Assembly: GCF_024464185.1 (NCBI RefSeq)
Contig: NZ_JANHAU010000002.1
Coordinates: 1 to 64,000 of the forward strand
Reading direction: 5' to 3'
DNA from: Haloarchaeobius salinus
GTDB taxonomy: Archaea > Halobacteriota > Halobacteria > Halobacteriales > Natrialbaceae
Length of the DNA: 64,000 bases
Part shown: positions 49,552 to 57,010 of the stretch, one piece after another
How the letters are laid out: each line of letters starts with the position of its first letter
How positions within the stretch are numbered: position 1 is the first letter of the stretch
Notes under the pieces: model-generated
Databases searched by the model: none
What the model was told of the DNA's origin: nothing
The model's input: the letters and a program-made list of their open reading frames with translations, nothing else
Translations under genes and position numbers: made by a program

Positions 49552-49935
49552 GTGGGACTATCTGGTCACGACAACAGCCAGAAAGCCCCGACCGGTTCGA
49601 TGGCTGCAACTCGCTGTCGTTCGAAAGACGCCTCCGGCGTCTTTCGTGATGACGAGAGAGCTTCGCTCTCTCGAACCACGCTCCTCGTACCTGCGGTGCT
49701 TGCGTCGTTTCGCCTATCGAACCGGTCGCCCATTTCAGTCCCACCCGACCGCACAGCACCGCACCTCGGGCCTCCCCAGCCTCCTGCCTCTCCGGAAATC
49801 TCTGATTTCCGGCGGGCTCACGAAATGCACGTGTTTCGTGACCGGTGCTCGCTCCGCTGCGCTTCTCGTCCCTCGCGCGAGCGTGTGCTGTGCGCCTCGC
49901 AGGCTCGGCACGCAGCACACGTCCGCGCGCCACCC
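49552..49935 (+). repeat. Structured repeat element, copy 2 (upstream of kynU)
   Basis: This 384-bp element has the same backbone as 46317-46549: GTGGGACT (49552-49559) with AGTCCCAC (49737-49744), CTGG/CCAG, ACAACAGCCAGAAAGCCCC, and a 13-bp perfect stem CGACCGGTTCGAT/ATCGAACCGGTCG (49589-49601/49716-49728). The core is the reverse complement of copy 1 (GCTCCTCGTACCTGCGGTGC at 49680-49699). Extra perfect hairpins are present: GAAAGACGCC/GGCGTCTTTC (49623-49645) and CGAGAGAGC/GCTCTCTCG (49653-49673). The 3' portion carries more hairpins and ends CCGCGCGCCACCC. No coding potential. Confidence 0.8.
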
Positions 49936-50086
49936 ATCTGATTCGGTATCGTCGCAAGCTAGAGTTTACAATATTCGTAAACCTGGGGCGCTCATACCGG
50001 CTGGGTGAATCCCATGGTTTTCGGTGGTCGACACCGTCGCCGCCGACCAAAGCTAGTTCACGGTTCCTCGCGAATCCAGAGCCAAC
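49936..50086. other. Promoter region of kynU
   Basis: After the repeat element comes an AT-rich stretch (AGAGTTTACAATATTCGTAA, 49961-49980) that could hold a TATA box about 110 bases before the kynU ATG. A closer TATA-like box was not seen. Confidence 0.35.
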
Positions 50087-51385
50087 ATGCCGACGCCGGA
50101 ACTCCCCGCAGACCCGCCGACGGACCGCGCCTTCGCCGAGGAACTGGACGAGCAGGACCCGCTCGCGTCGCTCCGGGAGCGGTTCTACATCCCCGAGGGC
50201 GACCGTTACATGGACGGGAACTCGCTGGGGCTCATGTCGAAAGACGCCGAGGCGGCGCTCTCCCGGGTCGTCGACGAGTGGCGCGACCTCGCCATCCGCG
50301 GCTGGGGCGAGGCCGACCCGGACTGGTTCCACTACCCGGAACGGCTCGGGGACCGGCTCGCACCGCTCGTCGGCGCGAAGGAGTCCGAGGTCGTCGTCGG
50401 CAACTCGACGACGGTCAACATCCACACCCTGATCGGGACGATGCTGGACGCCTACGGCGCGGAGACGATACTGGTCGACGACCTCGACTTCCCGACGGAC
50501 CACTACGCAATCCGGGCCCAGCTCCGCCAGCGCGGGCTCGACCCGGACGACCACCTCGTCGTCGCCGAGAGCAGCGACGGGCGCACCGTGACGGTCGAGG
50601 ACCTCGAGGCCGCACTGGAGGGGAACGACGTGGACATCGTCTTCCTCCCGACGGTACTCTACCGCTCCGGCCAGCTGCTCGAGGTGGGAGCCATCGCCGA
50701 GCTGGCCCGCGAGCACGGCGCGCTGTTCGGCGTCGACGCGGCCCACAGCGTCGGCGCGGTCCCCCACGAGTTCGACGCGAACGGCGTCGACTTCGCGGTC
50801 TGGTGCTCGTACAAGTACCTCAACGGCGGTCCCGGCGCGCTCGCGGGACTGTACGTCAGCGAGGAGCACTTCGGTTCGCCGCCCGCGCTGGCGGGCTGGT
50901 GGGGCAACGACAAGGCGACGATGTTCGAGATGCGGACGACGTACGACCAGGCCGGGGACGCCGGCGCGTGGCAGATCGGCACGCCACCGTTGCTCGCCGC
51001 GGCACCGCTCGACGGCGCGCTGGACGTGGTCGAGGATGCAGGGATCGACGCACTGCGCGAGAAGTCCGTCGCGCTGACGGAGTACCTCGTCGCGCTGACC
51101 GACGCACGGCTCGCCGAGCACGGCTTCTCCGTCGGGACGCCGCGGGACCCCGACCGTCGGGGTGGCCACGTCGCGCTCGAACACCCCGAGGGCTACCGCA
51201 TCAGCGAGGCGCTGCGCGACCGCGGCATCGTCGTGGACTACCGGCCGCCGGACGTGGTCCGGGTCGCGCCGTCGCCGTACTACGTCACGTTCGCGGAGGT
51301 GTGGTCGGTGGTGGACGACCTCGTCGAGATCGTCGAGGACGAGGTGTACGTGCAGTACGAGCGCGAGTCGGGCGGGGTGACGTGA
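50087..51385 (+). CDS. kynU: Kynureninase
   Basis: A 432-residue PLP enzyme that cleaves kynurenine to anthranilate and alanine. N-terminal MDGNSLGLMS (substrate loop), VVGNSTTVN, DDLDFPTDHY, FGVDAAHSVGAVP (PLP Asp near 217) and the PLP Lys243 in CSYKYLNGGPG are all in family order. The neighbouring genes here are not kyn genes. The product may feed tryptophan catabolism or NAD/anthranilate supply. Confidence 0.92.
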   Translation: MPTPELPADPPTDRAFAEELDEQDPLASLRERFYIPEGDRYMDGNSLGLMSKDAEAALSRVVDEWRDLAIRGWGEADPDWFHYPERLGDRLAPLVGAKESEVVVGNSTTVNIHTLIGTMLDAYGAETILVDDLDFPTDHYAIRAQLRQRGLDPDDHLVVAESSDGRTVTVEDLEAALEGNDVDIVFLPTVLYRSGQLLEVGAIAELAREHGALFGVDAAHSVGAVPHEFDANGVDFAVWCSYKYLNGGPGALAGLYVSEEHFGSPPALAGWWGNDKATMFEMRTTYDQAGDAGAWQIGTPPLLAAAPLDGALDVVEDAGIDALREKSVALTEYLVALTDARLAEHGFSVGTPRDPDRRGGHVALEHPEGYRISEALRDRGIVVDYRPPDVVRVAPSPYYVTFAEVWSVVDDLVEIVEDEVYVQYERESGGVT

Positions 51386-51394
51386 ATCGACGGA

Positions 51395-51991
51395 CTACGA
51401 TTCGACGGCAAAGGAGAGCGTCAGTTCGACCAGCGGGTCGGTGCCTTCGCCTTCTTCCGGTGCGAACGACGTCGAGTATTCGCCTGCTGGAAGGCACTGC
51501 TCGTCGGGTCCGACCCACACCGTGAACTCAGTGGCGAGTGTGCCACCGTTGTCGAGTTCGGTGTAGTCGCTGCGCAGTTCGAAGCCGGGGGCGGTGTTGA
51601 GTCGCCAGCAGTGCTCGGTCGGTTCGTCGGGGAACATCGTGGTAGTGTTCCCGACCACTATCTCCCTGTTCGCCGGAATCAACGAAGCGATGACCCCGTC
51701 GTCGTTGGTCGCACCGTGGGTCGAGAACGGTGGTGTCGAGCCGAAGCTGCCGCCCGTCGGCGCACCTCTGTTTTCGAGGACGACGCGGATTCGTGGCGGT
51801 TCATCGGTGCTTCCAGCGGTGAGTATCTCACCGTCGAACGGGAGGTCGGACGAACTAGACTCGGTTTCGAGGTCCACGATTCGAGAAATCGCGGTACTGT
51901 CCTCCTGTGCGCCGAACGTCGTACAGCCGGCAAACACCGCCGAGCCGACGGCTCCGAGCAGTGTCCGACGGCACGTCGTCGGGGAGGGCAT
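51395..51991 (-). CDS. Lipoprotein, paralogue of the 42-kb lipoprotein
   Basis: A 198-residue secreted protein. The signal TTCRRTLLGAVGSAVFAGC ends in a lipobox Cys near residue 22. There is no Thr-rich stalk. The globular domain has HCWRLNTAPGFELRS and CLPAGEYSTSFAPEE, matching ECWNRIDV and CVPAGEYTFESEF in the lipoprotein at 41778-42458. Convergent with kynU, ending 9 bases away. Function unknown. Confidence 0.78.
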   Translation of the reverse strand: MPSPTTCRRTLLGAVGSAVFAGCTTFGAQEDSTAISRIVDLETESSSSDLPFDGEILTAGSTDEPPRIRVVLENRGAPTGGSFGSTPPFSTHGATNDDGVIASLIPANREIVVGNTTTMFPDEPTEHCWRLNTAPGFELRSDYTELDNGGTLATEFTVWVGPDEQCLPAGEYSTSFAPEEGEGTDPLVELTLSFAVES

Positions 51992-52054
51992 GGGAACAGC
52001 GAAAGGCGATAGTCTGAAAAAGCTGTGCCCTGTCGGTGCAGGGCGGTGTGGTGC

Positions 52055-52234
52055 TCAGACCGTTTCCTCACCCTCGCCGCGTGCGCCCTCGGTGATCTTC
52101 ATGGCGAGCCACACGAACAGGACGATGGGCGCGAGCGGGAGCAGGATGAGCGCCAGCAGCGCCGCGATGATGTAGCCGATGGCGCTCATCGACGCATCCG
52201 GATGCATCCCGACGCTTTTGCCGACGGTTGACAT
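52055..52234 (-). CDS. Small membrane protein
   Basis: A 59-residue protein with a PDASMSAIGYIIAALLALIL start and one or two hydrophobic segments (about residues 18-45). Haloarchaea have many such proteins with an N-terminal H/R-PDA-x-M pattern before the helix. An internal ATG at 52189 (MSAIGYIIAALL) is an alternative start. A TATA-like CCTATACT lies just upstream (about 52241-52250), closer than usual for the longer start. Function unknown. Confidence 0.55.
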   Translation of the reverse strand: MSTVGKSVGMHPDASMSAIGYIIAALLALILLPLAPIVLFVWLAMKITEGARGEGEETV

Positions 52235-52309
52235 GGTAGTATAGGTACGCGTCAAAACGGGAAAAGTGGCCCGTTCGGCGGCTGAAACTGGTGTACAGCT
52301 GGTAACCGG

Positions 52310-52651
52310 CTACTCGTCGATATCGACCATCACGGGGCCGTCGTCCTCGTCGTCGGCCTCGCGATCCCCGGCTTCGGCGTCCTCGACGGCGGCAGCGGCG
52401 GCAGCCTTGTCGTCGGCGCGGTCGGCGAGGATGTAGCCGAACAGGCCGCCGACGAGCATCCCGAGGCCGGAGGCACGGGTGGAGTCGACGTACCAGTCGC
52501 GGGGTTCGAGCTCGCCGGTGTTCTCGTGGCTCGCGCCGAGCAGGAGGCGGGAGCCGAGTTTGGCCATGCGCTTCGGGAAGAGGAGGCTGAGAAGTCCCTG
52601 TGCGGCGGTCGCGGCGGCGATAGCTTTCCGGAGTTTCGGGGAGCCGAGCAT
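52310..52651 (-). CDS. Conserved haloarchaeal protein with one membrane helix
   Basis: A 113-residue protein starting MLGSPKLRKAIAAATAAQGL. It has a short amphipathic N-terminus, a YVDSTRASGLGMLVGGLFGYILA hydrophobic segment near residues 55-78, and an acidic Ala-rich tail. No known domain. The start at 52651 is preferred over one 39 bases upstream. Confidence 0.6.
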   Translation of the reverse strand: MLGSPKLRKAIAAATAAQGLLSLLFPKRMAKLGSRLLLGASHENTGELEPRDWYVDSTRASGLGMLVGGLFGYILADRADDKAAAAAAVEDAEAGDREADDEDDGPVMVDIDE

Positions 52652-52720
52652 ACCGGGAGTTGTACCTCCAGCGAGAAAAACCCCGACCAAACCGGGTGGG
52701 GCCGCCGGCTCGGTCGCGGC

Positions 52721-53185
52721 TCAGTCGAGGTCGAACTCCTCGGGGCTGTCCGTCCACGCGGAGCCGCCGTCGCCGCCGGCGGTCTTGAACACGCCGCGGG
52801 CGGTCGCGACGCGGGTGCCGGTCACGTCGGTCACGTCGCAGTCGACGGTGGCGATGTCGCCGCCGTTGCGGACGACCTCGGCCTCGGCGACGAGGTCCGC
52901 CGTCGCCGGGGCGAGGTGGTCGATGCGGATGTCGATGGTCGGCGTCGGCGTGAAGTTCAGCGAGATGACGGCCGCGCCGGCGACGTGGTCGGCGAAGGAG
53001 TGGACGACGCCGCCGTGGGCGACGATCTTCCCGGGGACCGAGGAGTGCTCTTCCGCGAGTTCGAGGCGACCCCGGGCGAAGCCGTCCTCGGCTTCCTCCA
53101 TCTCGATGCCGAGGTGCTTCGCGTACGGCATCGCGTCGAAGATCGCGTTGACGGTCATGGAGTCCCGTTGCGCGGCCTCGACCAT
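52721..53185 (-). CDS. PaaI-type hotdog thioesterase
   Basis: A 154-residue acyl-CoA thioesterase-like protein. It has the family VAHGGVVHSFADHVAGAAV motif (HGG-x-x-x-x-x-D) and then PTIDIRIDHLAPA. The substrate (phenylacetyl-CoA or another acyl-CoA) is unknown. An internal ATG (MTVNAIFDAMPY) 27 bases downstream is an alternative start. Confidence 0.85.
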   Translation of the reverse strand: MVEAAQRDSMTVNAIFDAMPYAKHLGIEMEEAEDGFARGRLELAEEHSSVPGKIVAHGGVVHSFADHVAGAAVISLNFTPTPTIDIRIDHLAPATADLVAEAEVVRNGGDIATVDCDVTDVTGTRVATARGVFKTAGGDGGSAWTDSPEEFDLD

Positions 53186-53308
53186 ACCGTTTTGCCAACG
53201 ACGAGGAACGTGTCTTCAGTGTGTCGGGGTCGTGCGGTCACCACACACGAACTTGTGGTATGCTAACAGTTATCGTGTTCGGGGACCAACGTGGTGACGA
53301 GGTACACA

Positions 53309-53485
53309 ATGGCTGCTGCACCGAACCCGGACCGGGGACACGACAGGGTCGGAGTCGACGCCGTCGACTTCGGCCCGTACGTCGCCATCGACGTCGGCGA
53401 CGGCGAGGTCCTGCTGTTCGACGAGGGGCGCTCCACGGCGTGGATCCAGTCCACCGTGGCCGTCCCGGTCGAGGAGGCAGTGTGA
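53309..53485 (+). CDS. Small haloarchaeal protein (DUF7331-like)
   Basis: A 58-residue protein starting MAAAPNPDRGHDRVGVDAVD. Its C-terminal part GEVLLFDEGRSTAWIQSTVA matches the haloarchaeal pattern VVLFDAENPLAWVQS that I associate with DUF7331. Function unknown. It overlaps the following ATG (GTGATG). Confidence 0.55.
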   Translation: MAAAPNPDRGHDRVGVDAVDFGPYVAIDVGDGEVLLFDEGRSTAWIQSTVAVPVEEAV

Positions 53486-53729
53486 TGTCGAAACGGCTTC
53501 GCCCGCTTCCCACACGACGTCCGGTACCGTCCACGCCGTCCGTCGACAGCCCGTCGTAGCGGCTGCTTCTGCTGCTCCCGCTTCTGCTCGCCGTTCCGGA
53601 CCCGAATCCGTTCCCTCAGGACAGCAACGGCTCCCCGTTGGCGACTAGCTCTCAGCCGATGCGTGTCGGCCTCGCTCGGGGTGCTCGTCTACATCCTGTC
53701 CCGGTTCGCCGTCGGCGTGTACGACTGAC
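53485..53729 (+). pseudogene. Possible frameshifted small membrane protein
   Basis: The ATG at 53484 gives only 24 codons. Beyond its stop one frame reads RLLLLLPLLLAVPDP (about 53560-53604), and another ends in LGVLVYILSRFAVGVYD followed by TGA (about 53678-53729). Two hydrophobic, protein-like segments in different frames suggest a decayed gene. Boundaries are approximate. Confidence 0.3.
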
Positions 53730-53785
53730 CCCGGCCGCGACCGACAATCACAACCCCTACGGTGTCTCCCCGAGCACCTTCGGCC

Positions 53786-54697
53786 ATGCAACTGGGCGTA
53801 CTCGGCCTCGGGCGGATGGGCCGCATCGTGGTCGACCGAACACTCGCCGCCGGACACGACGTGGTCGCGTTCGACCTCGACGACGAGGCCGTCGCCGCGG
53901 CGGCCGACGCGGGCGCAACACCCGTCGACTCCGTCGACGAACTCGCCGCGGAACTCGGCGACGAGAAGCGTCTCTGGCTGATGGTCCCCGCGGGCGAACC
54001 GGTCGACGCCGCGCTCGCGGACCTGGAGCCCCGACTCGACGGCAACGACATCGTCGTCGACGGCGGCAACTCCCACTTCGAGGACTCCGTGCGCCGCGCC
54101 GAGGAGACCGACGCCGCCTACCTCGACTGCGGCACCTCCGGCGGCCCCGCCGGGGCAGACCTTGGCTTCTCGCTGATGGTCGGCGGCCCGCAGTGGGCGT
54201 ACGACGAGCTCTCGCCCGTCTTCGACGCGGTCGCGACCGGCCCCGGGGGCCACGACCGAATGGGTCCCGCCGGCTCCGGGCACTACGTGAAGATGGTCCA
54301 CAACGGCGTGGAGTACGCGCTCATGCAGGCCTACGGCGAGGGGTTCGAGCTGCTCGCGAACGGCCGGTACGACCTCGACCTCGAAGCCGTCGCCCACACC
54401 TGGAACAACGGCGCTGTCATCCGGTCGTGGCTCCTCGAACTCTGCGAGGAGGCGTTCCGCGAGGAGGCCACCGACGAGGACGAACTCGGCGACGTCGCGG
54501 ACCACGTCGCCGGGGGCTCGACGGGCACCTGGACCGTGCAGGAGGCGCTGGAGCAGGAGGTCCCCGTCCCGCTCATCTACCAGTCGCTCGCCGAGCGGTT
54601 CGGCTCCCGTGCGCCCGAGTCGGGGCGGTTCTCCCGGCGACTCGCCAACCGGCTCCGGTACGGCTTCGGGCGGCACGAGGTCGCGCGGCAGGAGTGA
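53786..54697 (+). CDS. gnd: 6-phosphogluconate dehydrogenase (decarboxylating)
   Basis: A 303-residue enzyme of the short 6PGDH group used in the haloarchaeal oxidative pentose phosphate pathway. It has the N-terminal NAD(P) site GVLGLGRMGRIV, substrate motif DGGNSHFEDSV, DCGTSGGPAGA, and the catalytic Lys/Asn region GHYVKMVHNGVEYALMQA. It makes ribulose 5-phosphate from 6-phosphogluconate. I chose the ATG at 53786 (MQLGVLGLG). Confidence 0.92.
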   Translation: MQLGVLGLGRMGRIVVDRTLAAGHDVVAFDLDDEAVAAAADAGATPVDSVDELAAELGDEKRLWLMVPAGEPVDAALADLEPRLDGNDIVVDGGNSHFEDSVRRAEETDAAYLDCGTSGGPAGADLGFSLMVGGPQWAYDELSPVFDAVATGPGGHDRMGPAGSGHYVKMVHNGVEYALMQAYGEGFELLANGRYDLDLEAVAHTWNNGAVIRSWLLELCEEAFREEATDEDELGDVADHVAGGSTGTWTVQEALEQEVPVPLIYQSLAERFGSRAPESGRFSRRLANRLRYGFGRHEVARQE

Positions 54698-54761
54698 GCC
54701 CATCGCGTCGTCGTGCTGTCGCGGTGCAGTGGACGTACGGCGGCCGCAGGCCGGCGTTTCA

Positions 54762-54794
54762 CCGCGGCGAACGAAGTGAGCCGCGGCCTTTTTC
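54762..54794 (+). terminator. Terminator of the gnd gene
   Basis: CCGCGGC (54762-54768) and GCCGCGG (54780-54786) form a 7-bp GC stem around GAACGAAGTGA, followed by CCTTTTTC. A stem plus T-run 65 bases after the gnd stop is a good archaeal terminator. Confidence 0.6.
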
Positions 54795-54796
54795 AT

Positions 54797-54854
54797 CCAT
54801 ATTTTTGGCGCGAGCGGTTCGAGCGCAGCGAGAACCCGAGCGGAAAAAAGATGG
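54797..54854. repeat. 58-bp imperfect palindrome with A/T-tract arms
   Basis: The left arm CCATATTTTTGGCGCGAGCGGTT (54797-54819) pairs with the right arm AACCCGAGCGGAAAAAAGATGG (54833-54854) with a few mismatches. Similar T-tract/A-tract hairpins seem, from memory, to recur between genes in haloarchaea. It lies between the gnd terminator and the ThDP-enzyme gene. Confidence 0.45.
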
Positions 54855-54894
54855 TAGAGGTACACTTTTCACGGGTCCCTGCGCTCCGTGTAGT

Positions 54895-54930
54895 ATGACA
54901 GCAACTCCCGTGACGGGTGTTCGACGGTGA
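54895..54930 (+). CDS. Possible 11-codon leader peptide
   Basis: ATG at 54895 encodes MTATPVTGVRR and its TGA overlaps the GTG start of the ThDP-enzyme gene (GTGA). It could couple translation to that gene, or be chance. Confidence 0.25.
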   Translation: MTATPVTGVRR

Positions 54931-56579
54931 CCGCGGCAGAGGACCTGGTGGCGACGCTCGAGGAGAGCGGCGTCTCGACCGTCTTCGGCTTCCCGTGCGA
55001 GCAGATGGAGCCGTACTACGCGGCGCTCGCCGGCTCGGACATCCGGCACGTCCACCCCCGTAGCGAGGCCAGCGCGGCGATGATGGCCGACGGCTACGCC
55101 CGCGTGACGGGTTCGCTCGGCGTCTGTGACGGCGTCGGCGGCCCCGGCGCGGCGTACACCGGCGTGGGGCTGACCGAGGCCGACGGCGCGTCGAGCCCGG
55201 TGCTCGCGCTGACCGGCGACAACGACCGTGCGTTCCGGGGCCGGGAGGCCATCCAGGACGCCGACAACGAGGCCATCCTGGAGCCGCACGTCGCGGCGAG
55301 CTACGACCCCGAGTCGCCCGAGCGGGTCGTCGAGGCGGTCCGGGCAGCCGCACGCGAAGCCGTCACCGGTGTCCCCGGGCCGACGCACGTGAACCTGCCC
55401 GAGGACGTGCTCGCCGCGGAGAGCGAGTCGGGGTCGGGCGCAGGCGTCGACATCCGGTTCGACGACGGCGGACCTGCGCCGTCACCCGCGGACGTGACGG
55501 CCATCGCCGACGTGCTGGCCGACGCCGAGCGGCCCGTCGTCGTCGCGGGCGAGGGGGCGCTCCGGGCGGGCGCGGCGGGCGCGGTGGGCGACCTCGCCGA
55601 CGCGACGAACACGCCCGTCGTCACGTCGATGAACGGGAAGGGAGTCGTCGCGGAGGACGAACCCTACGCCGCGGGCGTCGTCGGTCGCTGGGGCTTCTGC
55701 GAGGTGGCGAACGACCTCGTCGAGGACGCCGACGCCATCGTCGGACTGGGCTGTCGCTTCGGCGAGCTGTCGACGGTCGGTTGGTCGCTCGTCCCCGAGG
55801 ACGCGACGATGGCCCACGTCGACCTCGACCCGCACTGGCTCGGGCGGAACTACGACGCCGACGTGGCGGTGCAGGCCGACATCCGGGCGACCGTCGAGGC
55901 CCTCTGCGAGGCCGTCGACCCGGCGGAGTTCGCGGACCGCCGCGACCGAATCGAGCAGGTCGCCGCCGACCGCGAGACCTGGCGCGGGGAGTACGCCGGC
56001 CGGCTGGAGAGCGACCGGACGCCCATCGACCCCGCCCGCATCGTCAGCGAGCTGCAGGACGCCATCCCGGACGACGGCCTGCTCGTCTCGGCCACGTCGT
56101 TCCCCGGCTTCTTCACCGGCGCGTTCTACGAGGTGCGCGAGCCCGGCGTCGGCTACATCCAGGCGCGGGGCAGCGACGGCATCAACTGCGCGCTCCCGCA
56201 GGCCATCGGTGCGAAAGCGGCCGACCCCGAGCGACCCGTCGTCGCGGTGTCGGGTGACGGCGGCATCGGCTACCACATCTCCGATCTCGAGACCGCGGTC
56301 CGGGACGACCTGCCGGTCGTCGTGGTCGTCTGGAACAACCAGTCGCTCGCGTCCTCGAAGGCGAGCCAGCTGACGAACTACGGCGTCGACATCTCGACCG
56401 ACTTCGAGCCCGAGACCGACTACGCCGCCGTGGCGCGTGGCTTCGGCTGTGCTGGTTCGGTGGTGACTGACCCCGAAGAACTGGCCGGCGAACTGACCGA
56501 CGCGCTGGCGCGCGACCGCCCGACGCTGCTCGACGTGCAGGTCGATCCCGGTGCGGTGCCACCCGTCATCGCGGACTAG
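54927..56579 (+). CDS. Thiamine-diphosphate-dependent enzyme (acetolactate-synthase-like)
   Basis: A 550-residue three-domain ThDP enzyme. The catalytic Glu is in HPRSEASAAMMADGY, the PYR domain is residues 1-160, and the central Rossmann-like domain has PVVVAGEGALRAG. The ThDP/Mg motif GDGGIGYHISDLETAV...WNNQSLAS is in the C-terminal domain. Acetolactate synthase, oxalyl-CoA decarboxylase-like, sulfopyruvate or other 2-oxo-acid decarboxylases share this layout; no regulatory subunit gene is adjacent. The GTG start at 54927 is chosen because the next in-frame ATG removes the first strand. Confidence 0.82.
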   Translation: MTAAEDLVATLEESGVSTVFGFPCEQMEPYYAALAGSDIRHVHPRSEASAAMMADGYARVTGSLGVCDGVGGPGAAYTGVGLTEADGASSPVLALTGDNDRAFRGREAIQDADNEAILEPHVAASYDPESPERVVEAVRAAAREAVTGVPGPTHVNLPEDVLAAESESGSGAGVDIRFDDGGPAPSPADVTAIADVLADAERPVVVAGEGALRAGAAGAVGDLADATNTPVVTSMNGKGVVAEDEPYAAGVVGRWGFCEVANDLVEDADAIVGLGCRFGELSTVGWSLVPEDATMAHVDLDPHWLGRNYDADVAVQADIRATVEALCEAVDPAEFADRRDRIEQVAADRETWRGEYAGRLESDRTPIDPARIVSELQDAIPDDGLLVSATSFPGFFTGAFYEVREPGVGYIQARGSDGINCALPQAIGAKAADPERPVVAVSGDGGIGYHISDLETAVRDDLPVVVVVWNNQSLASSKASQLTNYGVDISTDFEPETDYAAVARGFGCAGSVVTDPEELAGELTDALARDRPTLLDVQVDPGAVPPVIAD

Positions 56580-56688
56580 GCAACTCCGGACGGTGGTCTC
56601 GCGATTCAGCGCTGTGGCCGGCTGACCCGGTAGTCACGTCACCTGCAGCGGCTGCGTCTATCAGAAGGGAACGGGAGCGCGTCGTCGG

Positions 56689-56895
56689 TCAGGTGTGAGC
56701 GACGGCGGTCCGGGATGGCCGACTCGCCATGTCCGAGGAGTCTTCCCGGTGGAGGGTGCGGGCGACGATGTACAGACCGGCTGCCAGTGCCATGAACCAG
56801 AGTGCGAACTCGGGATGCATGGCCAGCGAGAGCGTACACGCCGTACTCGCCATGATGATGCCGACCGTCAGGATCCAGTGCAGCCAGTACTTCAT
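56689..56895 (-). CDS. Small two-helix membrane protein
   Basis: A 68-residue protein with two hydrophobic segments, WILTVGIIMASTACTLSLAM (about 7-26) and ALWFMALAAGLYIVA (about 31-45). The upstream AGGAGTAATAAC stretch has a Shine-Dalgarno-like AGGAG 15 bases before the ATG. Function unknown. Confidence 0.55.
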   Translation of the reverse strand: MKYWLHWILTVGIIMASTACTLSLAMHPEFALWFMALAAGLYIVARTLHREDSSDMASRPSRTAVAHT

Positions 56896-57010
56896 ATCGT
56901 GGCGTTATTCTAAGGAGTAATAAATGTTCGCTTCCGTAGCACATTTCCCGCCGCTGTGATGCTGGTCGTCGTCAGGCACGCCACGTGACGGACTGCTCTC
57001 CCGGCAGACC

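Noticed and set aside
46317-49935. CRISPR array or tRNA genes in the mutS-flanking repeats
   Set aside because: Only two copies 3 kb apart, not regularly spaced short repeats; no cloverleaf or anticodon arm could be drawn.
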